Positions 45,644-57,753 are shown, counted from the stretch's first letter. The stretch: DNA of 64,000 nucleotides from Thermothelomyces thermophilus ATCC 42464 (GCF_000226095.1 NC_016478.1:1292001-1356000); one strand, 5' to 3'. Translations and numbers: made by a program. Notes: a model not told the origin generated them from the letters alone.

Positions 45644-47582
45644 CCTCCGAATAGGAAGAAGATATATCCTTATGACGAATATTATATATCTAAATCATCT
45701 ATATATAATACGTCTCTAGCGATTATAAGCATCGAACTATCTAGTGCTCGCTTGCCTCTATATTAGATTAATAGGTAAGAGCTCCTAAATAGATATCTTA
45801 CTACTTACTATGCCTCTAATAAGTGGTCTAGTCTTAGGTTAGTCAGATATTAAGAGAGTACTAAATAGGCATATATAATATCTAGACGTAGTATAACTAT
45901 ATAGTATAGGATTAATCTAACAAGCTCCTAATACTCTTTGATCTATATATTAGTAGCGTTCCCTTTGAACTTCTTAAGTTCTTTATAGCTTAAGGGAGTT
46001 AGCTTGTATACGTTAGGCACGTCTACCCTATATCTTCTTACTACCTTTCTAATATATTAGTTATAGACTAACTATATCTTATATATAGGTCAGTCTTAAA
46101 TCACCCTAATACCAAGGAACCAACCGACATTACCCTACTTATAGACGTCGTATCGAGCTTTGATTCCTTCTATTATACGCTCGGCCGCTATAGCATTACT
46201 TTTATAGAAGAAGACCAAGAAGTCGTTAATATAGAAGATTAGAATGACTTGTTTGTCGTAGCTTAAGAAGAGGCACTTCTCTTTGCCTAATAGTTCTATA
46301 TTTAGATCTGACAGCGTTTTATAGAACTCCTTATACCATAAGAGTAGCAAGTCTCTTAAGCCGTATAGAGCTCTTTGTAACTCTATATATTTCCCTAGCT
46401 ACTTAAATCCTTCTAGCAATTCGCAGATAACGGAATCGTCCTCCGGTCGTTTAGTGTCAAGGAACGCTTACACTATATCGAACTACTTAACTTCTAAGTC
46501 AAAGTACGTAACGATCGCTATCATTATATAGAACAACTATACTACTAGAGTAGCTATATATGTACCTTCTGCTAAGCTAATATCTTATAGATCTCCTTAT
46601 ACGTAGATCCTTGCCTTACATTTCTCTAAGAAATTGTCCTTGTCAAACTTATATATAAAGACCTATTTTAATAGAATAGGTCGTGCTTTTGCCTACTTGT
46701 ATAGTATAATCTTCCATATTCCCCTATTCTCTAAGTTATATATTTTCTCGCGAGCCGCGTCTTTAAACTATTATCCTAATAGGTAGTTATATAGGTCTTA
46801 CTAGTTAGTAGGAACGCGAATGAGATTATCGATATACTAATATAGCTTACTCAGGGCTGCTCTAAGGTATATAGTATCCTTCTATTATATAATGGTAATA
46901 AATACTATATATATCGTCCAAAAGCTCTAGTCTCCTAGGTAAGCTTCCTATTAATTAGGTAGGTAAGTCTTATAGAACTATTACTAGAGTTCCTTAGTTA
47001 TATAGATAAAGGAGTAATAGTAATTAATCTTCTCTTTGTTTTATAGCCATTCGCTTAACTAGACAGGGTCCCTAGGCTTATAAGCCCTCCTCCTACCTCT
47101 ACCTCTCCTTGTAAGAGGTTACCAAGTAGCTTCTCCTTTGCTTCTACCTTCTAAAGGATACATTAGCTAATCTAGACTTCGCTTAACGCTCTACTCCTCT
47201 AGCCTAGCTAGGTATAATATATCGGTAGTACTATCCCTAGCTTCTAGCTCTTCCGTCATACTACGTACGCTCGATTCTTCTATAGAAGGCATTCCTTTAC
47301 CAGATTCGGCAGCTCCCCTACTCTCCCTAGCGTCTAATTAGCCAGCTAGTGACTAGGAAGGCCCTAATTTAAACCCGCCTACTTCCTAGTAGACATCCCC
47401 TTTACTAGCTAGCGTAAGGTAAGTCACCAAGGGCTTAGATATATATTTAAGAGTTAAGAGTCCTCTAAAGCTCTCTATCCATTTAGTAAGTTCGTCTATT
47501 ACTTACGTCTCTGCTATAAGAGTCTCTGGAACTAATTGCTTACTTATAGGCTATATATTAGAGACCCTACCTAACGCTAAGG
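45644..47582 (-). pseudogene. pol: Ty1/copia pol: RT part
   Basis: On the minus strand, about 46700-46130 reads as copia RT: KARIYV, SLAEGTYIATLVV, QFDIV.AFLDTKRPED, LQRALYGLRD, LWYKEFYKTLSDL, and the catalytic box YIND at 46233-46222 (YVDD in active elements; Asp to Asn). RNase H continues at 24706 beyond LINE-2. The part from 46750 to 47580 corresponds to the linker upstream of RT and is Ser/Pro-rich and poorly conserved; integrase and gag are not visible. LINE-3 cuts it at 47583. It appears to host both LINE-2 and LINE-3, so it is among the oldest layers. Confidence 0.8.
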
Positions 47583-47849
47583 GAGCTTCTCTTGTATCTT
47601 TACGAATACCCTACCAAAACACACGAAACTACCATTGCTAGAAAGCTCTCGAAACACGCTATCTAACGGTATTACTTTCAACTGCGCGCGAGCCGTTACA
47701 GGTGTGTAACAGGCGTCGTAGGCGTAGGAACCGGACCTAACTATAATCCGACCGTACCTCATATGCCTATCAAAAATTTTCACCGTACAGACCACCTAGC
47801 GCTCCTAAACGTAACATCGATTTAAGGCCTAACGCTAAGCTACTAAGTG

Positions 47850-48259
47850 GGGAGGCCTATGGCTTCGAACCAATCAAAGGGGGGCCCGCTATAGGCCTAC
47901 CCTACCCTAGATATCAAGGAACTAAGGGGTCTTGTCACGTAACTGGTCGACCTAGTGCCAAGCCCTAAACGGGGCAAGGCATAGGACCTCATTGATAGGC
48001 TCTTATAGGGCCTTATAACTACTATTATAGGCCTAGTTCTAAACCTATAGGAACTTATGGCCAAGGAAGTCAAAAAGGGGCTTAAAGAAGCCCTTAAGGC
48101 TACCCCCTGCCCTACCTAGGCATAGGTGGCTGTAGGCTTATAACAGAGGGCAATAGGCCCTTAGGGAGGCCTACTATCGGCTAAGGCGGTGCCATTATAG
48201 GTCTTACAGGAGGTCACGATATAGAACGTAGGCCTATAAGAGGACCTTAAAGCCCGAAC
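47850..48259 (+). pseudogene. LINE ORF1, N-terminal part (LINE-3)
   Basis: It aligns with LINE-2 at 24995-25395 (IKELRGLV-type start, then the helical region). It carries more stops and lost CpA/TpG sites than LINE-2. It ends exactly at the copy F TSD. The first 270 bp of the LINE (47583-47850) are 5' region without a clear start codon. Confidence 0.7.
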
Positions 48260-48687
48260 TGTCATGGAAATATATATACAGGACGCCACCGGAGCCGCCT
48301 CCCTAACAGGCTAATAGGACAGTAAGAATGATAGGCCAATCAGGACAGGATCATACTTAGCAAGAAATGATCCTAGTGGAGGATCACTAGCTTACGATGT
48401 AAGCTAGGTAAGCTAGTACAGAGGATCACCACGACTATTAGTAATCCTAGGATTATATATATATATAGATAGTCACTCGTTATAATAGACTCTAGGAGTT
48501 TACTAGTGATAGCAACCTACAATCACAGTACTTATACTAAGTATCGCTAACTACTATAAGAGATAACTCTAGTATTGTTATAAACCCTTTAGCTTCACCG
48601 AATCCCTTAGACGACCTATACGCTTGTCTCGCTTAATTTACCTCTGTCTAAACCCTTTTAGAAGAAGTCTAAGCTAGGTTCGTTATA
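48260..48687 (+). repeat. 5' LTR of copy F (428 bp, U3 type C)
   Basis: It starts TGTCATGG and ends GTTATA. GATC occurs four times between 48349 and 48427. An alternating TATA run at about 48453-48467 lies just under 40 bp upstream of GTGATAGCAA (48506-48515), a plausible transcription start for a self-primed element. Confidence 0.93.
48453..48467 (+). promoter_or_regulatory. TATA-like element in 5' LTR (copy F)
   Basis: The run TTATATATATATATAG is conserved at the same place in the LTRs of copies B, C, F and the LTR at 56151, directly before the shared AGTCACTC block. RIP raises TA content everywhere, so part of this run may be mutational. Confidence 0.4.
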
Positions 48688-48703
48688 CATTGCTATTACT
48701 CCC
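48688..48703 (+). other. primer-binding site, candidate self-primer (copy F)
   Basis: CATTGCTATTACTCCC follows the LTR. With one RIP change it complements GTGATAGCAA at 48506-48515 in the same LTR. No tRNA-type TGG start is present. Confidence 0.5.
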
Positions 48704-48753
48704 TTTGTTCTATTATAGCTTAGAACGGAGGTGATTTTGACCTTAATATTAAT

Positions 48754-51150
48754 ATAGTTACTAATGTTACGGCCAAATAGTTGCTTGCCTAGCTTAGTTA
48801 ACTCTAGTAGCAGATCTAGGAGTTAGACTAGAGAGATAAGGTTGCTTAAGCTTAGATTAAGGAACTTAAGAACGGTAAAAAGCACTTATAGAAGCTAGTT
48901 AACGAGGCCTATACTAAAATCAAGGCACTCGCAGGTATTAAAGCGAGCTATATCAAGATCGAACTACCTAGCAAATATAGAGGAACTAAGGAAGATCTTA
49001 TAGGATTCCTAACGAACCTCTGATCTTACTTCCGGCTTAATAACGATAAGTTTCTAGATAATAAAGCTAAAGTCCTCTATATAGCTATAAGACTAAAGGG
49101 CAAGGTACTTAGATAGTTCGAGCCTATATAGAACGACTATCTTACTAAGGAAGACGAAGACGACCGAGACGCGTTTATATAGGTAGTCTTTCGATCCTAT
49201 AACTAGTTTAAAGAAGAGCTTTAGAAAGTTTTTAACGATAAAGACAAGAAAATTTATATATAAGAAAGACTTGCTAATCTCTAATAGACTAAGTTAGTAG
49301 CCTCCTATATTATATGGTTTAGATAGGACATACTTAAGTCTTAGCTTAACAATAAGGCATTAATATAACTATTCTATAATAGCTTAAAGGAAGAGGTTAA
49401 AGATGAGCTATATAAGTACGACCGGCCTAAAACCCTAGATAAATATATTATATAGGCCATTAGAATCGATAATTAACTCCATATACAAGAGTAATAGAAA
49501 CGAGGTCAGATAAATAGAACTATAGTCAAGGCTAACGACAAGAAAAAACGAGTATACGTTAGCACCTTATATAGAATATATCCTAGAGCTATAGATATAG
49601 ATATAATATGGAAGTAGGATTAAAAGAAGACGACCAAAGACAAGTCTAATATTACCTACTATAACTACGGAAAGAAAGGGCATTATAAATAAAAGTGCCG
49701 AAGCCCGAAGAAAGAGTGGAAAATAGTCCTTAGAAAGGAAATTACAGCTATTAATAAAACCGCTAAGGATGTTATCAAAGTAGTGGCTACAAGTTACAAA
49801 AATAGGGACAGCGATACAGACAGTCCTAGACACGACAGCGATAGTAAAGACAAACAAACACTATACTCCGAACTAGTCACTATAGACCTAGAGACAGGTC
49901 TTGCCAAATAAGATATAGTAGGAGAGTATATACCACTAATTTCGATTCTCTTAGCCTTGAGGTAGTAGGGTTTTATAGTTATATAGAGGTAGGATAGATT
50001 ATAGACAACCGATACCTAAGGAATCGAAAGACCTAGACCTAATGTTCTATTCCTCTAGGAACGAATCAAATGGTACTATAACGAAGTTTTCCGGCTTAAT
50101 ATAGAACTACGTAAACGGGATGGACGCCTAATTTGACTTGCCTAGTAGAGTAATAAGATAAGGGACAAGATAAGGGAACTCTAATATATCGTAAAAACTA
50201 TTAAAGGAGAATAGCCTATGATATATAATAGGCCTAATAGCTACGCTAAGTATTTTGACGACTAGTAACTTAGCTACGACGTATAGAACCCCGAGTACTA
50301 GTTTATACACGCGAACCGCGGAAAAGATAAGCGTATATAGGAAAGCTATTAGAAGAAATACTCCTACCTTAGCATTAGAGTATCTATAGTCTATATATAG
50401 TAGGAAGGATTTAGAAAAGAATTCTAATACCTTCTAGGCGATGCTATATAACTATACCTGTAATATAAGGCATATATACAAGTGCCCTAGTTCTAGTATA
50501 TAGTATATAAATACTAATACCACTTTCGTGATAAATTTGAAAACAATCACTAGCTGACCTAATAGGAAAACGGGGACAGGAGCCTCTGCCCCATGGAATA
50601 GGTCTATAATATAGGAAATAGAGCGGCCGAATTGCTCTAGAAGATCGAAGCCCGCGATCTAGAAGGCATTATAGTAGTTCTAAAACGAGCCTAGCCTAGG
50701 CACTATAGAATAGGACAAGATATATAGGACTTGTACTAGAGTAACGATTACCTTTACTACACGGATAAGAAGAAATCGCGAATTTGGGAACTTTAGATAA
50801 AGCTATAGCATATACAACAAAAAGCGAAACAGATCTAATGGTAGGAAGCTATAAGTACTCGATAGCTTATAGAAATAAGCACGATCGATGAAGCCGCTAT
50901 TAGCCAAATAACCGAAGAGGTTAGCACTAACCTAGGAAATAGGTTAGGGCCTTCTAAGGGGCCCGAAAACTATTAACGCCTATATAGTAGCAAGTAGTAG
51001 CGTAGTATAGGAGGAACTAGCGTAAGAGACTACTATATCGAGACCTCCTAGCAGAAACATAGGAAATCGCCGTAATCTTTAGACGATAGCGGCAAGACAA
51101 GTGACTTTAGATAATAGTATAATAGAGACAGCACGAAATGCTTATACTAG
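48754..51150 (+). pseudogene. gag: gag, 799-codon frame (copy F)
   Basis: The start codon is ATA. The capsid region keeps IELPSKYRGTKEDL and FLTNL-like patterns. The knuckle at 49657-49698 reads YYNYGKKGHYK.KC, so only the last Cys and the His remain. The Trp-rich extension follows from residue about 320 to 798, including the readable parts ARDLEGI and LKRA.PRHY. It terminates at TAG 51148-51150. Confidence 0.86.
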
Positions 51151-54100
51151 TAGATAGTAGAGCAGAGATAAACCTAATTTCGCCAACGCTTATAAATTAG
51201 CTACAGATACCTTAGAGAATAAAGTAAAAGTATAGCATAGTCAAAGAGCTATTTCCGATATAATAGGTATATAGGGAGACTAAACCAATCGATATCACTA
51301 TAGTAGGGAAGACTATAGCAGTTATATTTAGTATTATAGATATAGGTAACGATAAAGATATAATATTAGGGTTACTATAGTATAAAGATTACGACCTAGA
51401 TATTAGTTAGAAGAATAGTAGCTACTTACGACCCTAAACAGAGTCATATTTAACTAGTAAGATAGGGAGCGCGTAAGGATCGCGAGTAGACGATGCTCAA
51501 GGGAAGGTATATCCTACAGATCTACTATAAGAGATAGATAATGGTAGGTAGACTATTATAGACTCTGGAAGAAGCGGCATAACAATACCGACGTTACGAT
51601 AGGAGGAACAAGCTAAACCGCCAATAGCTATTCTCTCTATTGACGAATGCAGAGCACTATAACTAGAGTAGTAGGTTAAGATAGGAGAAATCGCTAGTAT
51701 CGCTATAGATAGAACTAAGTTCGTATACTATTAGAAAGCCGAGAGACGAGATAAGACTAGGGAAATATTAAAGGAATATAAAGAACACCTAGCATTCGAA
51801 CCAAAGTATCTAGAAGGATTACTAGAGCATGGCCTATAGGATTACGAGATTAAGCTTAAGGAAGGAATATAACTAAAGTTCTTTAAGATTTACTATATAA
51901 GCTAGATATAGAACGAAGAACTTAAGCGATATTTAGAGGAAAACCTTCGAAGAGAATATATCTACCTATTAATATCACTAATAGGCTACCTAATCCTATT
52001 TATACCTAAGAAAGACGGAAAGCTATAGTTATATATTAACTATTGGTAACTTAACGAATAGACCGTAAAAAACCGATACCCGTTACCGCTAATCTTACGG
52101 CTCTGAGATTAGTTAGTAGGAGCCTAATATTTTACACGTCTTGACTTGCTATCGGCCTATAACTATATATAGATTAAAGAAAGCGACGAGTAGAAAACGG
52201 CCTTTAGGATACTTTATAGTCACTACGAGTACCTTGTTATGCCATTCGGACTTACGAACGCGCCGGTAACGTTCTAGGCCCTAATTGATCAAGCTATCTG
52301 ACCCTTTCTCGACAAATTTGCGGTATGTTATCTCGATAATATACTTATCTTCTCTAAAATAATAGACAAACACCAGAAGTATATAAGAGTAGTACTAGAT
52401 ACGTTATATACGTATAAGCTATTAGTTAATAAGAAAAAGAGCAAATTCTATATTAGGAAGATAGTGTTTTTAGGATATGAGATATCCCTAGGACAAATTC
52501 GGATAGAACCTTCAAAGGTTAAAGCCATTAAGGATTAGCTATAACTAACGTTAGTCATAGAAGTACGAAGTTTTATCGGGTTTATAAACTTCTACCGGAT
52601 ATTTATTAGGAACTTTAGAGCGATTGTACGACCTTTATATGAACTTACTAAGAAGAACGCTAAATTCCAATAGGAAGAGTAATATAAGTAAGCATTTACG
52701 AAGATCTACGACGCTATTACTAAAGATCTAGTACTAGTACTACTAGACCCTAAGAAGCCATTTGAGGTAGAGATAGACGCTTTAGACTACGCCATCGGAG
52801 GATAGTTAGGATAACAAGACGAACAAGGGAAGCTATATCCTATAGCCTTCTTTTTAAAGAAGCTTAATAGACTATGTCTTAATTATCCGATCTATAATAA
52901 AGAACTACTTACGATTATTAAAGCTTTTAAGGAATAGTAACTATACCTTAATAGCATGATTAAACTAGTACAAGTATATATAGATTATAAGAATTTATAG
53001 TACTTTATAATGACAAAGGAGCTTAACAGACGACAAATACAATAGGTAGAATTCCTTATAGAATTTAATTTTAAGATCTGCTATAAGAAGGGCAAAGAGA
53101 ACGTATAAGCAGATGCCTTAAGCCGACGAATAGATTATATAGAAGGACGAACGGAAATAACGCTACTATTATTCAAGGAATAAATAGATAGAACGCTATA
53201 TTACGAAATATAGATACCTATAGAAGATAAACTACTTGACTTGTTCCTAAAATGTTATATAATCTTTCGAGAAGAAAGGATTAATAAGGTATAATATCAA
53301 GTAGCACCCGGACTAGTAGTACCTAATAGAGTAGAAGAAAAAGATAGGAAACTCTGGTACCAAGGCAAAGCATATATCTATGATAAAGATCAATAGCTAC
53401 GAATGATTTAAGAACTCTACGAGTCGAAACTCGGAGGATATAAAGGAGTTACGAAGACTGTCGTATAAGTCAAGAAACACTATGACTTTCTATAGTTAAC
53501 GGCACGAGTTAAAGAAGTCATATAGAGCTATAATATCTATAATCGAAGCAAAACGGCATAATATAAGCTATATAGGCTACTTTAACCACTACTAATAGCT
53601 GACAAACTATAGAGTTCAGTTACGATAGACTTTATTACGAAACTACTAAAATCTAAGGATATAGCTATAGGAGTAATCTACGATAATATTCTTACTATAG
53701 TAGATCGCCTGATTAAATAGGTATACTTCTTTCCCTATAAGGAGTCCTAGATAGCTAAACAGTCAGTAGACGTAATCTATTGGCAAGTTACATTAGTATA
53801 CGCTTAGCTACAAGAATAGATTACCGATAGAGACACTAAGTTTATATTAAAGTTCTAGCAAGCGTTAATATAACGATTAGGCATTAATAGTAAACTATTA
53901 ACGGCATATTACCTATAAACCGACAGATAAACGAAGTAACTAAACCAAGTTATCAAGTAGTACCTCTATTCTTACGTTAACTACTAGTAAGACGACTAGG
54001 TCATACTATTACTAATAGTATAACTCGCTTATAATATAACGCTAATAGAAACGACTAAAGTTATACCGTTCTTCGCGAACTATAGATATGAAGTAGACCT

Positions 54101-54665
54101 TAGGCAAGGACTAGAGGTCATAGTACCAAGAGTAGCAGTCAAAGTAGAACAAATATACGTACTATATAAGAAGCTTAAAAAGGAACTCGAGTTTGTCAAA
54201 ACTAGAATAAAGAACTACTACGACAAATATAGGCTCAAGGGACCTTGCCTAGAGAGGGGAGATAAAGTCTACCTAATTATATAAAACTTATAAACCAAAC
54301 GACTAAGTACAAAGCTAGACTTTAAAAAGGTTAGACCCTTTATTATTAAAGAACGAATCTCGACATCTAACTATCGACTATCATTACTATTATCTATATG
54401 ACCACAGACAGACATTTTTTATATTTCACTTCTCGAACTAGCGCTAAAGAATGCTAAAATTGCTATAAATATCGAAGCAAAGGATAAAGAGGAAGAATAG
54501 AACGTCAAAGAAATTCTAGATTCACGTATTATTAATAGGGAACTATAATATCTAGTTAAATGGCTCGATTTTAGACTAGAGGATAACTTATAGAAACTAG
54601 TTAAGAATTTAAACTGCCCTAAGAAACTAGAATAGTTCTATTACCAGAACCTAGATCGACTGTAG
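50998..54665 (+). pseudogene. pol: pol (copy F)
   Basis: Protease DSRA at 51153-51164; RT box YLDN at 52329-52340; RNase H around 52740-53130; integrase zinc region around 53400-53570; DDE core and C-terminus to about 54460; chromodomain about 54490-54640. It ends at TAG 54663-54665, after the antisense stop region. Stops are evenly spread. Confidence 0.9.
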
Positions 54666-55261
54666 GCATTGGCTCGGACAAAACGGCCAAGTTAGCCTCC
54701 GACAAATCTAGGCCTAAAGAGGACTAATTAAATAGGACGTTAGTACCCTAGGACCGTACGTCACTAACAACGTGTACCTTGGAATCCCACACCCTCCGTT
54801 CTTCCGCCTCTATTTCCTCTATAGACTGCATACCTCGACGAAACAGTTCGGAACCCTGCTCCTTTAAGAAACGTTTCTAGCGACGAAGACGAGCTAATCG
54901 ACCGATAGCTATCTAAAGTTAAGTCTAAAGAATGAAAAGGGCCTCTTTAGCATTAGCCTCTTCTTGTTCCACGCGTTTCTACTTAGATATAATCTTCGTC
55001 ACTATAAAAGATTAGCTACAAACATTAAGGCGATAAATAAGGCTACGAACAAGCAGACGCTACGTCGAAACTATCGTAAGAACGACCCCGATATACGTAC
55101 TCGTTATAGCGAGAAGAGCCTAACGCTATACGACAAGCTAAGTTCTGCTTAAAACACTATAAATACGATATAACGTCTACATTAGAAGAATTAATAAAAG
55201 AAGCAAGTGTAGCGCGCTGTTAGGATTTCGAAGATCGACGTTTAGAGATATAATCTGCCAT
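54619..55261 (-). pseudogene. antisense Zn2Cys6-like/coiled-coil gene, type C, with intron (copy F)
   Basis: Its span of 643 nt is identical to that of copy C. It starts at an intact ATG with MADYISKRRSSKS. Several cluster Cys codons are mutated to Tyr, but the surrounding FKQNLACRIALGSSR and RGRS match copy C. A 49-nt intron at 55050-55002 (GTTCGT...GCTAAT...TATAG) restores the frame to the coiled coil (VEQEEANAKEALFIL, RLARLRR, KRFLKEQGSELFRRGM). It ends with the shared VS-TAG. The plus-strand reading of the same DNA (54964-55152) is open but is a shadow. Confidence 0.7.
55002..55050 (-). other. predicted spliceosomal intron in antisense gene (copy F)
   Basis: It is the 49-nt counterpart of 13866-13914, starting GTTCGT on the minus strand and ending TTTATAG, with GCTAAT 9 nt before the end. 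The same length and frame effect occur in two independently mutated copies. Confidence 0.6.
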
Positions 55262-55388
55262 CTTGTTAGTCATTAGTAATATAGAAAAAGGGAAAAAATT
55301 ACAAGGTATATATAGAAAAGGACGTTAGCGCTATTTAAAACGGCCTAAGATAGGCTTTCGGGTTAAAAGCCTTGAAGGGGGGGCATCG

Positions 55389-55816
55389 TATCATGGAAAT
55401 ATATATATAAGATACCACTAGAGCCGCCTCCCCAATAGGCTAATAAGATAGCAGGAATAATAGGCTAATTAAGATAGGATTATACTTAGCAAGAAATGAT
55501 CCTAGCAGAGGATCACTAGCTTACGATATAAGCTAGGTAAGCTAGTACAGAGGATTACTACAACTATTAATGATCCTAGGATTATATATATATATAGATA
55601 GTCACTTGTTATAGTAGACTCTAGGAGTTTACCAGTGATAGCAACCTATAATTATAGTACTTATACTAAGCATCGCTGACTACTATGAGAGATAACTCTA
55701 GTGTTGTTATGAACCCTTTGGCTTTACCGAATCCCTTAGATGACCTGTACGCTTGTCCCGCTTAATTTACCTCCGTCTGAACCCTTTTAGAAGAAGTCTG
55801 AGCTGGGTTTGTCATA
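55389..55816 (+). repeat. 3' LTR of copy F (428 bp)
   Basis: It starts TATCATGG after the purine run AAGGGGGGGCATCG and ends GTCATA at the TSD CGAAC. Confidence 0.93.
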
Positions 55817-55821
55817 CGAAC

Positions 55822-56150
55822 CCTGGCTAAGATAGTCTAAGCAGTTAACGGGGCTTCTAGCTGCCAGGGAGCCGTTACGGCTAGGAAGCTCTTAAGCGGG
55901 GATATAATAGTAGTCTTTAAGAATAAGGCTACTAAGGATTAGTATTTAGCTAATAAACGGTAGGTAGCTATAGCCTTTAGAAAGGAGGCTAGGGAGGTCA
56001 GTAGGGCCTATATAGTCTTAGCTAAAGGAGTCTAGAAGGAAGAGCTACAGGGGGTTAGCAAATAAGACTTTAAGAGGGCCGTAGGCCTACACTCGATCAA
56101 AACGGTCAAGTTCCGGCTACTAAAGAGCCTATAGAGGAAATAGGCCATGG
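55822..56150 (+). pseudogene. LINE ORF1, middle part (LINE-3)
   Basis: It continues ORF1 after copy F, collinear with LINE-2 at about 25400-25728 (ASSCQGAVTARKLL, DQYLA-like, AIAFRKEAREV, LHSIKTVKFRLLKSL patterns). It stops at the LTR at 56151, before the zinc knuckles. Confidence 0.72.
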
Positions 56151-56544
56151 TGTCACGGAAATATATATATAGATGCCGCTTAAGCCACTAGTACAAACGG
56201 GCCAATTAAGCCGAAGGAATGATAGACCAATTAGGACAGGATCACACTTAGCAAGAAATGATCCTAGCAGAGGATCACTAGCTCATAACATAAGCTAGGT
56301 AAGCTAGTATAGAGGATTACTACGACTACTAGTAATCCTAGGATTATATATATATATAGATAGTTACTTATTACGGTAGACTCTAAGAGTTCACTAGTAA
56401 TAGCAACCTATAATTACAGTACTTATACCAAGCATTGCTAATTACTATAAGAGACAACTCTAGTATTGTTATAAACCCTTTAACTTTACCAAATCCCTTA
56501 GACGACCTGCCTACTTGTCCTGCTCAATCTACCTTCGTCTGAAC
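56151..56544 (+). repeat. LTR (type C U3), 3' end displaced by copy G
   Basis: It starts TGTCACGG inside LINE-3 and breaks off after GTCTGAAC, 34-40 bp before the expected end, where copy G begins. It could be a solo LTR or the 5' LTR of an element continuing past the window. The missing end and the TSD partner of CATGG should be found beyond 64000. Confidence 0.85.
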
Positions 56545-56990
56545 TATGACAAACCTAACTTAGACTTCTTCTAAAAGGGTTTAGACGAAGGTAGATTGAG
56601 CAGAATAAGTAGGCAGGTCGTCTAAGGGATTCGGTAAAGCCAAAGGGTTTATAATAACACTAGAGTTATCTCTTATAGTAATTAGCAATACTTAATATAA
56701 GTACTATAATTATAATTATTACCACTAGTAAACTCTTAGAGTCTACCTAACAGGTGACTAGCTAGCTATATATATACAATTGTCTGTCTCTCTTCAATAG
56801 TTATCACTAGTGCTATTTTTCCTTTCACTCCGTGATTCTACGTTGTCAATGGTGATATGTTATTATCACTAGTGAAGACCTTAGTCTTAGCGGTGATAAT
56901 CTTCTAGTTAGTCTGTTAAGTGATTAGCTATCGGAATGTCCTACGTCTTGGCTATAGCCTGCTAGGCCGTCTATGTACTTATCTGTAATA
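56545..56990 (-). repeat. 3' LTR of copy G (446 bp, U3 type E)
   Basis: Outer edge TATGACAAAC; inner edge CTGTAATA. U3 shows repeated GTGATA/TATCAC elements (about 56842-56906), including the palindrome TCACTAGTGA. Confidence 0.9.
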
Positions 56991-57065
56991 CGATGCCCCT
57001 CCTTTGAGGCTTTTGACCCGAAAGCCCTCTTAGGCCGTTTCAAATAGTGCTAACACCCTTCGCTT

Positions 57066-57753
57066 ATAAGTACTACATTCTTCCTATTTCTAAGTTATAG
57101 TCGCTATATTAATAAAATACTAATAGAGAAATAGAAGTTGTATTCTATACGTTACTATGCTTCCTTTGCTTAGAATATCGCTAAGAACGGTTTTATCGTC
57201 ATACCTTACTCTTGGTACACGTCGCAAGGCCTTATCTATGAAATAATCGCGTGTATAAAGCGTTACAAGGCCTATATTTGTCAAGGTCATTCTTACAATA
57301 GCTCTAGCATCCTGCTTTCTTCCTATAAGCTCGTCTCCCCTTTTTTTTTTTTAAGTATGGTTCCTAATATTCGTTCTAGTAGATCGTATTCTCTAGGAGC
57401 AGCGTCGTATTAAGGATACTAAACGTCGTACTAAACTTAAGCTAGATAAATCCTAACGCTATCTAGAAGAAGCCTAGCGCGAGTTATCTAAAAAGCTTAT
57501 ATAGCTCCGGCGTCTTCGTTAGCAAAAGGAGTTTTTGGTAGAGAAAGGTGCCGATATAGTGGCGCGTAGTCTATTGACCTTAGACGAGTTAGAGGCGGTT
57601 AAGTAGCAAGAGTGGCAAGAGGCGCCTACTATACCCTCGTCAGAGATTAATAATGCCGTCAATACTATTAACTAGGGTATTGTCTTTAGTTCTGTCCTAG
57701 GTTTTCCTTTAGTCGATCTAGGTTCTACCGATAGAACTATTCTAGTTTCTTAG
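57066..57753 (+). pseudogene. antisense zinc-cluster/coiled-coil ORF, type E (copy G)
   Basis: The probable start is ATA (ancestral ATG) at 57066. The Cys region reads IPYSWYTSQGLIYEI, CIKRYKAYICQGHSY, which with Tyr as mutated Cys gives CX2CX6CX8CX2CX6C. A T12 run (57341-57352) and a change of frame follow, at the place where copies C and F have the intron; exact splice sites are not resolved here. The second frame is a clear coiled coil (RRTKLKLDKS, EEA.RELSKKLI.LRRLR, KEFLVEKGAD, LLTLDELEAVE) and ends with the shared VDLGSTDRTILVS-stop. Confidence 0.62.

Larger units (their letters stand above)
48260..55816 (+). mobile_element. full-length chromovirus copy F (7557 bp) in LINE-3
   Basis: It has two 428-bp LTRs and the perfect TSD CGAAC (48255-48259 and 55817-55821). 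Removing it restores the LINE sequence seen uninterrupted at 25390-25420. It is the same LTR and antisense-gene subfamily as copy C. Confidence 0.95.
47583..56150 (+). mobile_element. LINE-3: Tad1-like LINE 5' part, split by copy F
   Basis: It begins AGCTTCTCTTG as LINE-2 does, so the 5' end looks complete. It continues through ORF1 to 48259, is interrupted by copy F at CGAAC, and resumes 55822-56150. There a further LTR (56151) interrupts it; the remainder is beyond the window. It is more heavily RIP-mutated than LINE-2. Confidence 0.85.

Noticed and set aside
47577-47795. Minus-strand ORF at the 5' end of LINE-3 (and the plus-strand frame 24744-24968 in LINE-2)
   Set aside because: Both fall in the LINE 5' region. 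The two copies are open on different strands, so neither is consistently conserved; the LINE-2 frame may at most be an upstream extension of ORF1.
54964-55152. Plus-strand ORF in copy F, similar to minus-strand 13764-14018 in copy C
   Set aside because: This is the shadow of the antisense gene on the pol-sense strand. Types A and D have no counterpart on that strand, whereas the antisense frame has one in every type.
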